Shown here piece by piece: positions 1 through 9,271 of a stretch of DNA of 42,201 nt. A program made the position numbers and the translations under genes. How positions within the stretch are numbered: position 1 is the first letter of the stretch; every line of letters starts with the position of its first letter. The stretch is from CAZVAO01 sp964625175 (lineage in GTDB: Bacteria; Bacillota; UBA994; PWPR01), in contig CAZVAO010000006.1 in NCBI GenBank assembly GCA_964625175.1, positions 1-42,201 of the forward strand. The letters are read 5' to 3'. The notes beneath the pieces were generated by a model. That model was not told the DNA's origin. It was given only the letters and a program-made list of their open reading frames with translations, and did no database searches.

Positions 1-62
1 GGCGATTAGTAAGAGGATCGAGCTAGAGCCAGAGATGATGTTTTGACATAAATAGAATACTT

Positions 63-105
63 TTGGGGGCACATACCCCCTAGCCACCCCAAATGGGGCT
101 TTTTG
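63..105 (+). terminator. Hairpins upstream of mfd, probable terminator of the preceding gene
   Basis: A five-pair hairpin (GGGGG at 65-69, CCCCC at 76-80) is followed by a second short stem (CCCC 87-90, GGGG 95-98, loop AAAT) running into CTTTTT. The second stem is short, so this is a modest terminator. A short open frame ends with TGA at 44-46 and could be the tail of an upstream gene, but only 14 codons are visible and I cannot identify it. Confidence 0.45.
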
Positions 106-131
106 CAGTTTTAAATGAGGAGGTTTTGTCA

Positions 132-3100
132 GTGCAGCATATTCTTGCACAACTAGCAGGTTTACCAGCCTATCAAGAACTTTGGCGACAATTGAAAAAT
201 TATCAAGGAGAGCAGGCAGCCTATGGACTGGACGGAACCCATAAGGTCGCGTTAACTGCTGGCCTTTTGCGTGATCAAAACACGCCGACAATCATTATTG
301 TGCGCGATGAAAAGCAGGCGACCCGTTGGCAAGATACCCTCCAGATTTTGCTGCCGAAACGGGAAATACGCTATTTCCCGCCAGTGGATGTGCGTCTCCG
401 CCATTTACTATTGGCAGATAGCCATCATCTCACAAAAATTAGATTGGATAGCCTGGAGATTTTACAGACCGAGCCAAACGGTATCATAGTAACAACGATT
501 GAGGCCATTCTAAGCAGTTTGCCTTCCCCTCAGTTGCTCAGAGATTTAACTTGGCATATTAAGACGGGTCAACGGCTTGACTTCAGTGACTTGCGTCAGA
601 ACCTCCTCACAGCTGGTTATCATCGCGTGACCCAAGTGGATGGGCGGGCACAATTCAGTATCCGCGGAGATATCTTAGATATTTATCCCCTGCAAGCTGA
701 TCCGATACGAATTGAATTCTTTGGTGATGAAGTCGATTCTTTGCGTTATTTTGATATTGGCGACCAACGCACGATTCGCGTTCTAGATGAAGTCACAATC
801 CGACCAGCAAGCGAACAGTGTTGGCTGCCAGAGGATATGAATAGCGGTTTGCGCTTGTTAAACAATGATATCAAAAGAATGCTAAAAAATTTTCCCCAAC
901 ATCATTCAGCAGAACGATGGGCGCGGGATTATGAATCATTGCGCCAACATAGCGGGTCTTATGGGCTCGAACAATATGCGATCTATTTCCAGCAAGCGGC
1001 TTCTCTATTCGATTACGCCGAGCAACCTTTAGTTATTTGGGATGACCCCGCACGGTTGGAAGATCTCGCAGTGCGTTTACTGGATGAACTGAAGAATAAT
1101 CAGGATTTATTGCCGCATCAACAGGCGAATATTTTCACCTACCATCATTTAGTTGATCAAGCGCGTCATCAAGGTAAACTATTAACGATGGCCTTATTAA
1201 CCCGTCAGGTAAGCGGGCACCAACCCGTTGCCATTCATAGTTTTACAGCACGCCAAGCTCCTTCATTTTTCGGCCAATTGGAGCTACTTGAAGAGCAGTT
1301 AAGACAGTGGCAAGAACAGAAGTTTAGAGTGGTCTTAAGCTGCAATACCGCACATCAGGCACAAGAACTCGCAACATTTTTGCAGGAAAGATTTAGTTTT
1401 GTTTATTCAGTGGATGAACTTCCCTTAGAGCTTCCAAGCGGACACGTCTATGTCATTAGGGGTGATTTAGCACAGGGATTTGAAGCCCCCGAGATTCACT
1501 TAATTGTGTTGACAGCAATTGAGATTTTTGGCACCCAACAGCGCAAAGTTAAGAGGCAGCCCCAGCAGAGCGATGATCGCAAGCGCTTAACGGATTATCG
1601 AGAACTCCAAGTGGGTGATTATGTGGTGCATATCTCACATGGCATCGGTGTTTATCAAGGAATTAAAACGATGGAATATGACGGGGTACATCGTGATTAT
1701 TTAGCGATTCGTTATAAAGGCGAAGATCGGCTTTATGTGCCGGTAGAGCAAATTCAGCTCGTCCAAAAGTACATTGGTTCAGAGGGCAAGAAGCCACGTT
1801 TATACGCACTTGGCAATAATGAATGGCAACGTGTTAAGGCGAGGGTTAAGGCATCTGTCCAAGACATGGCAGAAGAATTGCTCAAGTTGTATGCGAAACG
1901 AGAGGCGGTAGTCGGTGTTAAATATCCCGCTGATGATCAATGGCAGGATGAGTTTGAGCATTCTTTCCCATTTGAAGAGACGGAAGACCAACTTAAAGCG
2001 ATAAGTGATGTCAAACAGGATATGATGAATAGCAAACCGATGGATCGTCTCTTATGTGGTGACGTCGGATATGGTAAGACGGAAGTCGCCTTGCGGGCAA
2101 TCTTTAAGGCAGCGATGCATGGAAAGCAGGTTGCGGTATTGGTGCCAACAACGATTTTAGCGCATCAGCATTTCCGCACATTCCAGAGTCGCTTAGCTCC
2201 CTATCCATTGAAAATTGCCATGATGAGCCGGTTTCGATCGCACAAAGAGAATCAAAAAACGATTGAAGAGCTCGCGATGGGTACGGTTGATATTGTTGTT
2301 GGAACCCATGCAATTCTTGGGTCTAAGGTGCAGTTTCATGATTTAGGCCTATTGGTCATCGACGAAGAGCAACGCTTTGGTGTGCGCCATAAAGAGACCA
2401 TCAAAAACTTGAAAAATAATATTGATGTGATTACACTAACCGCTACACCAATTCCTCGCACACTTCATATGTCAATGGTGGGCATGCGTGATCTGAGCAT
2501 GATTGCGACACCTCCAGCGAATCGTTACCCTGTTCAGACTTATATTCTGGAATATGATTTGAAAATGATAAAAGAATGTGTTGAACGCGAACTGGAGCGG
2601 GGTGGGCAGGTGTATTATTTGCACAATCGAGTTCGCGATATTGAATATGTAGCCGGCAAACTGCGTCAAATGATGCCTGAGGCCCGAATAGCTGTGGCAC
2701 ATGGGCGCATGAATGAACGGCATCTTGAACAACTGATGCTTGATTTTTATAATTATGAATACGATATCCTCGTCAGCACAACAATTATTGAGAGTGGCTT
2801 GGATATTCCAAATGTCAACACGTTAATCATAGAGGATGCAGATCAATTTGGTTTGGCCCAGCTGTATCAAATTCGCGGTAGGGTTGGACGAACGAACCGC
2901 TTGGCCTATGCCTATCTGACTTATAAGAAACATAAGGTGCTTAGCGAAGTCGCAGAAAAACGATTAAACGCCATACGTGAGTTTACCGAGTTAGGTGCAG
3001 GTTTTAAAATTGCGTTGCGCGATCTGCAAATTCGGGGGGCAGGGAATGTGCTCGGTCCGGAACAGAGTGGTTTTATGATGCAGGTCGGCTATGACCTTTA

Positions 3101-3617
3101 TGTCCAGTTGCTTGATGAAACAATCCGGGAGCTTAAGGGTGAAGTCATTGAGGTAGAACAAGAGATGGAGATGGATCTCAATATCGATGCATTCATCCCA
3201 AATCGCTATATCAGCGATAATAAATTGAAGATTGAGATGTATAAGAGGATCATTGGGTGTCGCCATGTGGGCGATATCCGAGATGTGCTGGATGAATTGA
3301 TTGATCGGTTTGGTGAGCCACCCATGCCTGTCCGTAAATTATTATTGGTGGCAGAAGTGAAGGCGGCATGTCAGAAATTACAGGTGACAGCGCTTAAGCG
3401 ACGGGGGAAATCCTACGGATTAACCTTTGATGCGAAAACGGTTTTGAATCCAGAAGTGATTCAGTCATGGTGGAAAGAATTTGGCACACAACTAGCTTGG
3501 GATCGGCATAATCGCTCCACAATCTGGATAACAACGAGTGGGGAAGATCATGAAGCTCAGCTGAGAGAATTAAGTGGGATCATTCATAGTCTTTTAGATC
3601 GTGTTTTAGATAATTAA
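132..3617 (+). CDS. mfd: Transcription-repair coupling factor Mfd
   Basis: Mfd is a DNA translocase that removes RNA polymerase stalled at lesions and recruits UvrA. The order is the family's: an N-terminal UvrB-like part, the RNA polymerase interaction (CarD-like) domain near residue 490 (LQVGDYVVHISHGIG), then a RecG-like helicase motor with Walker A GDVGYGKT near residue 643 and the DEEQ box near 743, and a C-terminal TRCF domain. I place the start at GTG 132. AGGAGG at 118-123 lies 8 nt upstream of it, whereas the longer frame's ATG at 93 sits inside the terminator-like hairpin and has no ribosome site. The length of 1161 residues is normal. It heads the conserved mfd-spoVB-mazG block. 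Confidence 0.97.
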   Translation: MQHILAQLAGLPAYQELWRQLKNYQGEQAAYGLDGTHKVALTAGLLRDQNTPTIIIVRDEKQATRWQDTLQILLPKREIRYFPPVDVRLRHLLLADSHHLTKIRLDSLEILQTEPNGIIVTTIEAILSSLPSPQLLRDLTWHIKTGQRLDFSDLRQNLLTAGYHRVTQVDGRAQFSIRGDILDIYPLQADPIRIEFFGDEVDSLRYFDIGDQRTIRVLDEVTIRPASEQCWLPEDMNSGLRLLNNDIKRMLKNFPQHHSAERWARDYESLRQHSGSYGLEQYAIYFQQAASLFDYAEQPLVIWDDPARLEDLAVRLLDELKNNQDLLPHQQANIFTYHHLVDQARHQGKLLTMALLTRQVSGHQPVAIHSFTARQAPSFFGQLELLEEQLRQWQEQKFRVVLSCNTAHQAQELATFLQERFSFVYSVDELPLELPSGHVYVIRGDLAQGFEAPEIHLIVLTAIEIFGTQQRKVKRQPQQSDDRKRLTDYRELQVGDYVVHISHGIGVYQGIKTMEYDGVHRDYLAIRYKGEDRLYVPVEQIQLVQKYIGSEGKKPRLYALGNNEWQRVKARVKASVQDMAEELLKLYAKREAVVGVKYPADDQWQDEFEHSFPFEETEDQLKAISDVKQDMMNSKPMDRLLCGDVGYGKTEVALRAIFKAAMHGKQVAVLVPTTILAHQHFRTFQSRLAPYPLKIAMMSRFRSHKENQKTIEELAMGTVDIVVGTHAILGSKVQFHDLGLLVIDEEQRFGVRHKETIKNLKNNIDVITLTATPIPRTLHMSMVGMRDLSMIATPPANRYPVQTYILEYDLKMIKECVERELERGGQVYYLHNRVRDIEYVAGKLRQMMPEARIAVAHGRMNERHLEQLMLDFYNYEYDILVSTTIIESGLDIPNVNTLIIEDADQFGLAQLYQIRGRVGRTNRLAYAYLTYKKHKVLSEVAEKRLNAIREFTELGAGFKIALRDLQIRGAGNVLGPEQSGFMMQVGYDLYVQLLDETIRELKGEVIEVEQEMEMDLNIDAFIPNRYISDNKLKIEMYKRIIGCRHVGDIRDVLDELIDRFGEPPMPVRKLLLVAEVKAACQKLQVTALKRRGKSYGLTFDAKTVLNPEVIQSWWKEFGTQLAWDRHNRSTIWITTSGEDHEAQLRELSGIIHSLLDRVLDN

Positions 3618-3651
3618 TCACCTATTTTCGGGATCAGCACCTGATTGGTTA

Positions 3652-3680
3652 TTCCTTATATTGGTAAGCTTTGTTATAAT
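3652..3680 (+). promoter_or_regulatory. Putative sigma-A promoter of the spoVB-like gene
   Basis: A perfect TATAAT at 3675-3680 lies 32 bases before the start codon. The best -35 at 17-nt spacing is TTCCTT (3652-3657), which is a poor match, so only the -10 is convincing. Confidence 0.45.
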
Positions 3681-3711
3681 GGTAATGTTGTTTTAGAAAG
3701 CGAGGACAGAT

Positions 3712-5334
3712 ATGTCTAATCAAATAAAAACATCATTTGTCAAAAATGCGGCAATCCTTTCATTCGCAGGTTTATTTGCACGCTTAATGGGTGCACTTTA
3801 TCGGATTCCCTTATATAGATTGATCGGTGACGAGGGCAATGGTTTGTACTCCTCGGGCTATAACATATATGCGATGCTTCTAGCGATTTCGGCGACAGGA
3901 ATACCCGTTGCAATCTCAAAGCTGGTTTCTGAAGAGCTTTCCAAGAATCGCATGGGCGAAGCTCGGCGCATATTTAAGGTGGCACTTATTCTGCTATCAG
4001 GGATCGGTTTGACAGTAACGATTGGATTAATGGTTTTCGCTCCTTTGATAGCCAACATGATTGGTGATCCCCGAACGGTTTATCCTTTGCTGGCAGTGGC
4101 CCCTGCGATTATTTTAGTCGCGATTATGGCATCATTTAGAGGATACTTCCAAGGGATGCAATTGATGTGGCCAACGGCTATTTCTCAGGTGTTGGAACAG
4201 GTGGGACGGGTCATAACTGTCCTAGCATTGGTTTGGTATCTATTTATCCACAATGCGCCTGTGGAGCAAATGGCGGCAGGTGCTTCGTTTGGGGCAACGG
4301 CGGGATCATTAATTGGTTTATTGGTAATTTTATATATTTATCGCAGATATCGTCCCTATATTGCGGGATTGTTAGCGCAAAGTGGCGAGGTCAGCGATCG
4401 TACCACAGGTCAATTGATTAAACGGATTTTAATATTTGCTGTTCCAATCACGATTGGGGCTATGGTGATTCCTTTAATGAATGGGATCGATGTTGCATTA
4501 GTTCCCCGTAGACTTCAATCAATCGGTTATACGACAGCACAGGCAACCGCTCTCTATGGACGATTGACAGCAGTGGTTCCCCTGATTAATTTACCGTCAA
4601 TGTTAGCCTACGCCTTGTCCGCTAGCTTAGTGCCTGCCATTTCAACAGCCAGTGCCGCAGGCCATTGGCTTGAGGTTAAATCCAGATCTAAATTAGCGAT
4701 TAAGCTCATTCTGACGATTGGTTTACCGGCGGCAATCGGGCTAAGTTTTTTGGCTGTGCCGATTACCGTATTGCTTTACGCAGATGTTAATCTGGCAGCC
4801 GTATTAGTCGTGTTGGCATTTGCTGTCATTTTCTTAACACTACACCAGGTTTGCACGGGGATTTTGCAGGGCTTAGGTAAAACGCACTTACCTGTACGCA
4901 ATCTGTTTATCGGGGGCCTCATTAAAATTACACTTAATTATACTTTAGTGGCAATCCCTGCCCTCAATATTCAAGGTGCCGCAATTTCATCAGTCATTGC
5001 CTACGGTGTGGCCTCATTTTTAAATGTGCGTTCGGTATGTAAATATGCGGATGTAAAGTTTGGTTTCTTCAATATGGTTGTCCGTCCGCTGATGGCAACG
5101 GGAATCATGGCTGTCTGTGTGGGAGGAAGCTATCAGTTAATGGCCTATTTGGGCTATTCCATTACTATGCAGGCATTTGTCCCCGTGGTCATTGGTGTTG
5201 CGAGTTATGCCTTAGGAATTCTCATAACAAAGAGCTTCTCTGAAACTGAGCTCAAATCAATTCCCTATCTGGGCGATCCCATTATTCGGGTTTCGCGCAG
5301 GTTAAATTGGCTAAGGAGTGAGAGTGATGAATAA
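3712..5334 (+). CDS. spoVB: Polysaccharide/lipid-carrier flippase family protein (SpoVB/MurJ-like)
   Basis: This is an integral membrane protein of the MATE/MOP flippase superfamily, whose SpoVB/MurJ branch moves lipid-linked cell-wall precursors across the membrane. The 540 residues hold about 14 hydrophobic segments, and the family-typical N-terminus is visible (an AAILSFAGLFARLMGALYRI-type stretch at residues 13-32). The ATG at 3712 has a GCGAGGA ribosome site. It follows mfd directly, the place of spoVB in Bacillus, although spoVT, normally between them, is missing. The last 8 nt overlap mazG. Because neighbouring sporulation genes are absent, a vegetative peptidoglycan role (an Amj/MurJ-like function) is more likely than a spore-cortex role. 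That last point is inference. Confidence 0.85.
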   Translation: MSNQIKTSFVKNAAILSFAGLFARLMGALYRIPLYRLIGDEGNGLYSSGYNIYAMLLAISATGIPVAISKLVSEELSKNRMGEARRIFKVALILLSGIGLTVTIGLMVFAPLIANMIGDPRTVYPLLAVAPAIILVAIMASFRGYFQGMQLMWPTAISQVLEQVGRVITVLALVWYLFIHNAPVEQMAAGASFGATAGSLIGLLVILYIYRRYRPYIAGLLAQSGEVSDRTTGQLIKRILIFAVPITIGAMVIPLMNGIDVALVPRRLQSIGYTTAQATALYGRLTAVVPLINLPSMLAYALSASLVPAISTASAAGHWLEVKSRSKLAIKLILTIGLPAAIGLSFLAVPITVLLYADVNLAAVLVVLAFAVIFLTLHQVCTGILQGLGKTHLPVRNLFIGGLIKITLNYTLVAIPALNIQGAAISSVIAYGVASFLNVRSVCKYADVKFGFFNMVVRPLMATGIMAVCVGGSYQLMAYLGYSITMQAFVPVVIGVASYALGILITKSFSETELKSIPYLGDPIIRVSRRLNWLRSESDE

Positions 5335-6781
5335 AGAATTAGTAATCATCGGTTTAGGGCCAGGGGATCCGTTGGATCTAACGCCTAGGGCGATGCAAGC
5401 CCTAGTGGCTAGTGAATGTTTGGTGCTACGTACCGCGCAACACCCAGTTGTCGATTATCTCGCTCGTACGGATATTGAATTTACAACCTGCGACCAATTT
5501 TATGAAGATGGTAAGCACTTCGAAGAAGTATACCAGCAGATTTCGAACTATATTTTTTCACTGTTAAAAGACTATCCAGCAGTTAGTTATGCGGTTCCTG
5601 GCCACCCACTTATTCTGGAAAAGACGGTTCAACTGTTAAGGGAGAAGGCAGCTGAAAGCGATGTAGGTGTACAATTAGTTGCTGGCCTCAGTGCTCTAGA
5701 CGTAATCTATGCTTATCTGAAGTGTGACCCTGGCCAAGGAATTATCCCTGTGGATGCCCTAGATTTACCAGATCGCTCAATTTGGGCTGGAAAAGAGTTG
5801 CTTGTTACTCAGGTTTATAGTAAACTGAGTGCCGGTGACGTGAAATTATCCCTGTTAGAGGTCTACCCACCCGAACATCCCATCAAGGTGTTACAGGCGA
5901 TAGGGGTGGCAGATTTGGAGAAGGTCACAGAGATTCCGCTCTATCAATTGGATTGGCAAGAATTTGACCATTTAACGTCCGTGTATGTTCCCAGTCTGCC
6001 TGTGGCAAAGGACAATTCCTTAGCAAAATTTATTGATGTGATTGCAACATTACGTGCTCCAGGGGGTTGCCCATGGGACCAAGAGCAGACGCATCAAAGT
6101 CTCAAGGAAAATTTTCTAGAAGAAACTTATGAAGTGTTAGAAGCGATTGAGGCAGAAGACCCTGACATGTTGTGTGAAGAGTTGGGTGATGTTTTATTGC
6201 AAATTGTGCTGCATACTCAGATAGCCGCTGAAGTCGAACAGTTTACAATGGAAGATGTTTTGGCTGGTATTATTGCCAAAATGGTGCGCCGCCATCCTCA
6301 TGTGTTTGGTGATCACCAAGCGGATGATAAAAAGGCAGTGTTGGCAAATTGGGAACAGATAAAATTGGCTGAGAAAGCGCTTAGATCACCTGAAGCACCC
6401 AGCTTGTTGGGGAATATTCCGCCCATTTTGCCGGCCTTGATGCAGGCCACAAAGGTACAGACAAAGGCAGCCCGAGTCGGATTCGACTGGGATGATATTG
6501 CGGATGTCTGGGCAAAGGTCCATGAAGAGATAGTAGAATTAAAGGAAGCTTCAGCACCTGAGATTGAGGGTGAACTCGGGGATGTGCTTTTTGCGACGGT
6601 CAACTTAGCGCGATTTTTAAATGTCAGCAGCGAAACTGCATTATTGAAATCGATTCAAAAGTTTCGTCGACGCTTTAATTATATTGAGCAACAAGTTGCA
6701 AAAGAAGGAAAAGAATTTTCAGATTTTACTTTAGCTGAACTAGATGTTTTATGGGAAGAAGCTAAACAAAACAAACTGTAG
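5327..6781 (+). CDS. mazG: MazG-family NTP pyrophosphohydrolase fused to a tetrapyrrole methylase-like domain (YabN type)
   Basis: MazG hydrolyses (d)NTPs to monophosphates and cleans up non-canonical nucleotides. The 484-residue product has two parts. The first is an N-terminal SAM-dependent tetrapyrrole-methylase-like domain (IIGLGPGDP near residue 6, VPGHP near 88). The second, from about residue 225, is a MazG domain with the signature GGCPWDQEQTHQSL, the metal-binding EEtYEvlEAIE and EELGDVLLQ motifs, and a second MazG-like repeat (EGELGDVLFA). ATG 5327 is preferred over GTG 5318 because AAGGAG (5313-5318) lies 8 nt before it. The start overlaps the spoVB-like stop, so the genes are probably translationally coupled. 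Both the fusion and the gene order match Bacillus yabN. Confidence 0.95.
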   Translation: MNKELVIIGLGPGDPLDLTPRAMQALVASECLVLRTAQHPVVDYLARTDIEFTTCDQFYEDGKHFEEVYQQISNYIFSLLKDYPAVSYAVPGHPLILEKTVQLLREKAAESDVGVQLVAGLSALDVIYAYLKCDPGQGIIPVDALDLPDRSIWAGKELLVTQVYSKLSAGDVKLSLLEVYPPEHPIKVLQAIGVADLEKVTEIPLYQLDWQEFDHLTSVYVPSLPVAKDNSLAKFIDVIATLRAPGGCPWDQEQTHQSLKENFLEETYEVLEAIEAEDPDMLCEELGDVLLQIVLHTQIAAEVEQFTMEDVLAGIIAKMVRRHPHVFGDHQADDKKAVLANWEQIKLAEKALRSPEAPSLLGNIPPILPALMQATKVQTKAARVGFDWDDIADVWAKVHEEIVELKEASAPEIEGELGDVLFATVNLARFLNVSSETALLKSIQKFRRRFNYIEQQVAKEGKEFSDFTLAELDVLWEEAKQNKL

Positions 6782-6798
6782 ATCCGGGAGGGAATCAA

Positions 6799-7119
6799 AT
6801 GAGTAAGAAAGCTGTTGAAATGAAGAACCCCACTATCAATAAGGGTGCCCTAATTAAGGCTGTCTCAGAAAAGGCAAACTTAACAAACAAAGAAGTTGAT
6901 CGCATTGTTTCCATGTTTCTAGACGAAATCACTAATTCTATTGCGGATGGGATTAATGTTCGTTTAGTTGGGTTTGGGACATTTGAGCGCCGTATTAGAC
7001 GCGGACGCGAGGGGCATAACCCACGCAAACCAGAAGAAAAAGTATACATCCCCGCTCATTACGTTCCATCATTCAAAGCTGGTAAGAATTTTAAAGAGAT
7101 TGTTAAAAAGTCAGAGTAG
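6799..7119 (+). CDS. hup: HU-family DNA-binding protein
   Basis: This is a nucleoid-associated protein that bends DNA as a dimer. The 106 residues include the HU core: helices in KGALIKAVSEKANLTNKEVD, the hallmark VRLVGFGTFERR turn, the DNA-binding arm (GREGHNPRKPEEK) and the closing PAHYVPSFKAGKNFKEIV. GGGAGGG at 6786-6792, 6 nt before ATG 6799, supports this start. That gives about 13 residues more than the usual 90-residue HU. An internal ATG at 6820 would give a more standard N-terminus but lacks a clear ribosome site. The gene lies 17 nt after mazG, as in many Clostridia, and abuts rqcP. Confidence 0.95.
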   Translation: MSKKAVEMKNPTINKGALIKAVSEKANLTNKEVDRIVSMFLDEITNSIADGINVRLVGFGTFERRIRRGREGHNPRKPEEKVYIPAHYVPSFKAGKNFKEIVKKSE

Positions 7120-7130
7120 TGGATGAAACT

Positions 7131-7388
7131 ATGCGGCTTGATAAATTTCTAAAGATTTCACGGATTATTAAAAGGCGAACGCTTGCCAAAGAAGTCTGTG
7201 ACCATGGCCGTATCATTATCAACGGGCGCAAAGCGAAAGCCGGAACTACAGTTGCAGTCGGCGATATTCTCGAGATTGATTTTGGCAGCAGAATTGTCAC
7301 TTTTGAAATTCTGGATGTTCTCAGTCATGCAAGTAAAGCAGATGCGGCTACGATGTATGAAGTTAAGAGTGAAAAACTAGTTATATAA
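7131..7388 (+). CDS. rqcP: RqcP, S4-domain ribosome quality-control factor
   Basis: This is a small RNA-binding S4 protein (formerly YabO/Hsp15 family) that works with RqcH to add C-terminal alanine tails to peptides stuck on 50S subunits. The S4 motif is plain: MRLDKFLKISRIIKRRTLAK, then GRIIINGRKAKAGTTVAVGDILEIDFG. ATG 7131 is chosen because MRLDKFLK is the conserved family start. A GTG at 7119 overlapping the hup stop would add four residues. The product is 85 residues long. A strong terminator follows immediately, ending the mfd-side transcription unit. In Bacillus, yabP and yabQ come next; here they do not. Confidence 0.93.
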   Translation: MRLDKFLKISRIIKRRTLAKEVCDHGRIIINGRKAKAGTTVAVGDILEIDFGSRIVTFEILDVLSHASKADAATMYEVKSEKLVI

Positions 7389-7440
7389 CAGAAATCCCCT
7401 TATAACATCAAATTTGATTGGTTGTGAGGGGTTTTGTTAT
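7386..7440. terminator. Strong terminator after rqcP
   Basis: CCCCTTATAAC (7396-7406) pairs with GTTGTGAGGGG (7421-7431) with wobbles, and the loop contains a small TCAAATTTGA palindrome. TTTT follows. Outer ATAACA/TGTTAT bases extend the stem, so it may work in both directions. Confidence 0.8.
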
Positions 7441-7600
7441 CAGTTTGGCTAAGAAATGTGCATTTATTCATGTGTCAGAATATTTAGACGAGGAAATGGT
7501 GAAATATTTAAATGCTACTTGCCACAAGCAATGGTTTGATTGTATTATTAAAATAGAGTTACAGTTAATAGACTGACCAGTAAGATTGGGTGGGGTATAC

Positions 7601-7978
7601 ATGGGGTTCCGATTAAAAAAAGATTCCGTTATTCGTAACCAACAAGAACAGGGTAGTCAAGTTGCGGGAGCTGTCCGACAACCCAAACCTAAATTGAATA
7701 GCAAACATTATTTGGCGCTGGTGATTATAATTATCGCTGTTGTTTTTATTGGTCGCATTTTTCTGGTACAACGGGCAGAGCTAGACGCGTTGAAGGCCCA
7801 GCAGGAATTGCTCGAACAAAGAATTGCCGATATGAAAACAGATATTATCTCGCTTGAAGAAGAGGCTGAGCGTTTAAGTGACTTAGCCTACATTGAACAA
7901 ATTGCGCGTTTGGAATATGGCATGGTAGGTGAAGATGATCTTGTTTTCATTCCTGCAGAAACAGTAAAAGGTCAATAA
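7601..7978 (+). CDS. divIC: Septum formation initiator DivIC/FtsB-family protein
   Basis: This is a bitopic membrane protein of the divisome core (FtsB/DivIC with FtsL and FtsQ/DivIB). The 125 residues show a basic cytoplasmic N-terminus, one membrane segment around residues 40-58 (LALVIIIIAVVFIGRIFLV), a coiled coil (LDALKAQQELLEQRIADMKT and on) and the conserved short C-terminal block around YIEQIARLEYGMV. ATG 7601 is preferred to TTG 7586 because GGTGGGG precedes it at good spacing. It follows a 160-bp gap after rqcP, the place where yabP and yabQ would be in spore formers. Its stop overlaps the ppx start by one base. Confidence 0.88.
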   Translation: MGFRLKKDSVIRNQQEQGSQVAGAVRQPKPKLNSKHYLALVIIIIAVVFIGRIFLVQRAELDALKAQQELLEQRIADMKTDIISLEEEAERLSDLAYIEQIARLEYGMVGEDDLVFIPAETVKGQ

Positions 7979-8892
7979 TGCAACGTCAGGCAGTGATTGA
8001 CTGTGGTAGCAATTCTTTTCGTTTGTTGATTGCGGATGTCAAAAGAGGGCGTTTCCAAGTAGTTTACCGCGATTACCGTACCGTGCGTTTGGGAGCTGGG
8101 CTAAAGCAGTTTGGTGGCATCATAGATCAAGCAACCTGGGAGCGTTGCTATTTTGCCTTGCGCGATTTCCAGAAGGCAATTCGTGACTACCAGTGCCAGA
8201 AGATTTGGGCGATTGGGACAAGCACATTGCGCTCTGCAGAGAATGGAGAGCAGTTTATTGCGACAATTGAAAAGGATTTCGCGATTCAAATTGATATTAT
8301 TGATGGAGATTTGGAAGCTCGCTACAGTTTTATGGGCGCTACCAATGGGGCAGAGACCTTGCCTGGAACGGCCGTTATTGATATTGGCGGTGGGAGCACC
8401 GAGCTGGCGGTTGCGACTCAAGATGGCTTATGGTGCAGGTCGATTGCCGTTGGGGCCGTCCGCTTAACGAATTTATTCTATAGTGATGCGGTATATCCAT
8501 CCTCAGAAGCCCGTGAGCAACTTAACAAGTATGTTCACTCTCTCTGGCAGCAGGTGAATGTGCGCCCAGAGGCTATTATCCAGCTCATTGGGGTTGCTGG
8601 AACCATCACCACTTTAGCAGCCATCCACCATCAATTGACAGTGTATGAACCAGATCGGATTCGTCACACTCGTTTGGGTATTGCTGAAATCAATTTAATT
8701 AGAGCAAATATTGCAGCACTGAACCCCCAACAACGCCAGCAAATGCGTGGGATGTTTCCGCCCGCACGAGCAGATATTATCTTAGCGGGAATTGACATTC
8801 TGTTGGCGACGATGGGCACGCTGAAGCAAACCGCCATTACCGTGCAGCCATCTTGTTTGTTGGAGGGTGTCTTGATCGTCAACTCGCTCTAA
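7978..8892 (+). CDS. ppx: Ppx/GppA family exopolyphosphatase or pppGpp phosphatase
   Basis: This is an ASKHA-fold phosphatase that removes terminal phosphate from polyphosphate or converts pppGpp to ppGpp. Visible motifs are the first phosphate loop AVIDCGSNSFRLLI at the N-terminus, GTSTLRSAENG, the DGDLEARYSFMGA helix, the second phosphate loop AVIDIGGGSTEL, and GVAGTITTLAA. With 304 residues it is a short two-domain form lacking the C-terminal HD-like extension of the E. coli enzymes. Which substrate it uses cannot be told from sequence. It is coupled to divIC by an ATAATG overlap, a common clostridial arrangement. Confidence 0.92.
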   Translation: MQRQAVIDCGSNSFRLLIADVKRGRFQVVYRDYRTVRLGAGLKQFGGIIDQATWERCYFALRDFQKAIRDYQCQKIWAIGTSTLRSAENGEQFIATIEKDFAIQIDIIDGDLEARYSFMGATNGAETLPGTAVIDIGGGSTELAVATQDGLWCRSIAVGAVRLTNLFYSDAVYPSSEAREQLNKYVHSLWQQVNVRPEAIIQLIGVAGTITTLAAIHHQLTVYEPDRIRHTRLGIAEINLIRANIAALNPQQRQQMRGMFPPARADIILAGIDILLATMGTLKQTAITVQPSCLLEGVLIVNSL

Positions 8893-8909
8893 AAAAGTGC
8901 AGAACATGA

Positions 8910-8938
8910 TTGACAAGAGCAAATCACTATGTTATATT
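8910..8938 (+). promoter_or_regulatory. Sigma-A promoter of the tRNA-Met pair
   Basis: A consensus TTGACA (8910-8915) is separated by 17 nt from TATATT (8933-8938). The first tRNA begins about 30 nt downstream. Confidence 0.85.
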
Positions 8939-8967
8939 ATATTGCACGTGGCTGAAACGCGTAACGT

Positions 8968-9043
<76 letters not shown>

Positions 9044-9061
9044 CAAAATTTATTTTTACAT

Positions 9062-9138
9062 GGTGGCGTAGCTCAGCTGGCTAGAGCATTCGGTTCATAC
9101 CCGAAAGGTCACTGGTTCGACTCCAGTCGCCACCACCA
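9062..9138 (+). tRNA. Elongator tRNA-Met (CAT)
   Basis: The acceptor GGTGGCG/CGCCACC is perfectly paired, the D-arm is GCTCAGCTGGCTAGAGC, the anticodon arm TTCGG-TTCATAC-CCGAA gives CAT, the T-arm is ACTGG/CCAGT, and CCA is encoded. The anticodon arm and following AAAGGTC match elongator Met rather than the lysidine-modified tRNA-Ile2, even though tilS is next. Confidence 0.93.
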
Positions 9139-9148
9139 AGTATTCAAT

Positions 9149-9172
9149 ACATCCCAGATGGGGTGTTTTTTG
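9149..9172 (+). terminator. Terminator of the tRNA-Met pair
   Basis: ACATCCC (9149-9155) pairs with GGGGTGT (9160-9166) around loop AGAT and is followed by a T run. Confidence 0.85.
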
Positions 9173-9189
9173 TTTAGCTGTAAAGTTAG

Positions 9190-9218
9190 TTGGATGACCT
9201 CGATAGACATGATATAAT
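9190..9218 (+). promoter_or_regulatory. Sigma-A promoter of tilS-hpt
   Basis: TTGGAT (9190-9195), a 17-nt spacer and a perfect TATAAT (9213-9218) lie 53 nt before the tilS start. Confidence 0.75.
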
Positions 9219-9271
9219 TATTAATTAGATAGATTTAGAAATATTTTACGTAAGACATTCTGGGAGGGGAA

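Noticed and set aside
93..131. ATG at 93 as the mfd start.
   Set aside because: It lies inside a terminator-like hairpin with no ribosome site. GTG 132 has AGGAGG at ideal spacing.
7445..7576. A 43-codon open frame from TTG in the rqcP-divIC gap, where yabP/yabQ would be.
   Set aside because: It has no usable ribosome site apart from the terminator stem, and its sequence does not resemble YabP, YabQ or an S1 domain. A chance frame in AT-rich DNA is more likely.
9062..9138. Second CAT tRNA as the lysidine-dependent tRNA-Ile2, suggested by adjacency to tilS.
   Set aside because: The anticodon arm and variable region match elongator tRNA-Met, and tilS-hpt has its own promoter after a terminator.
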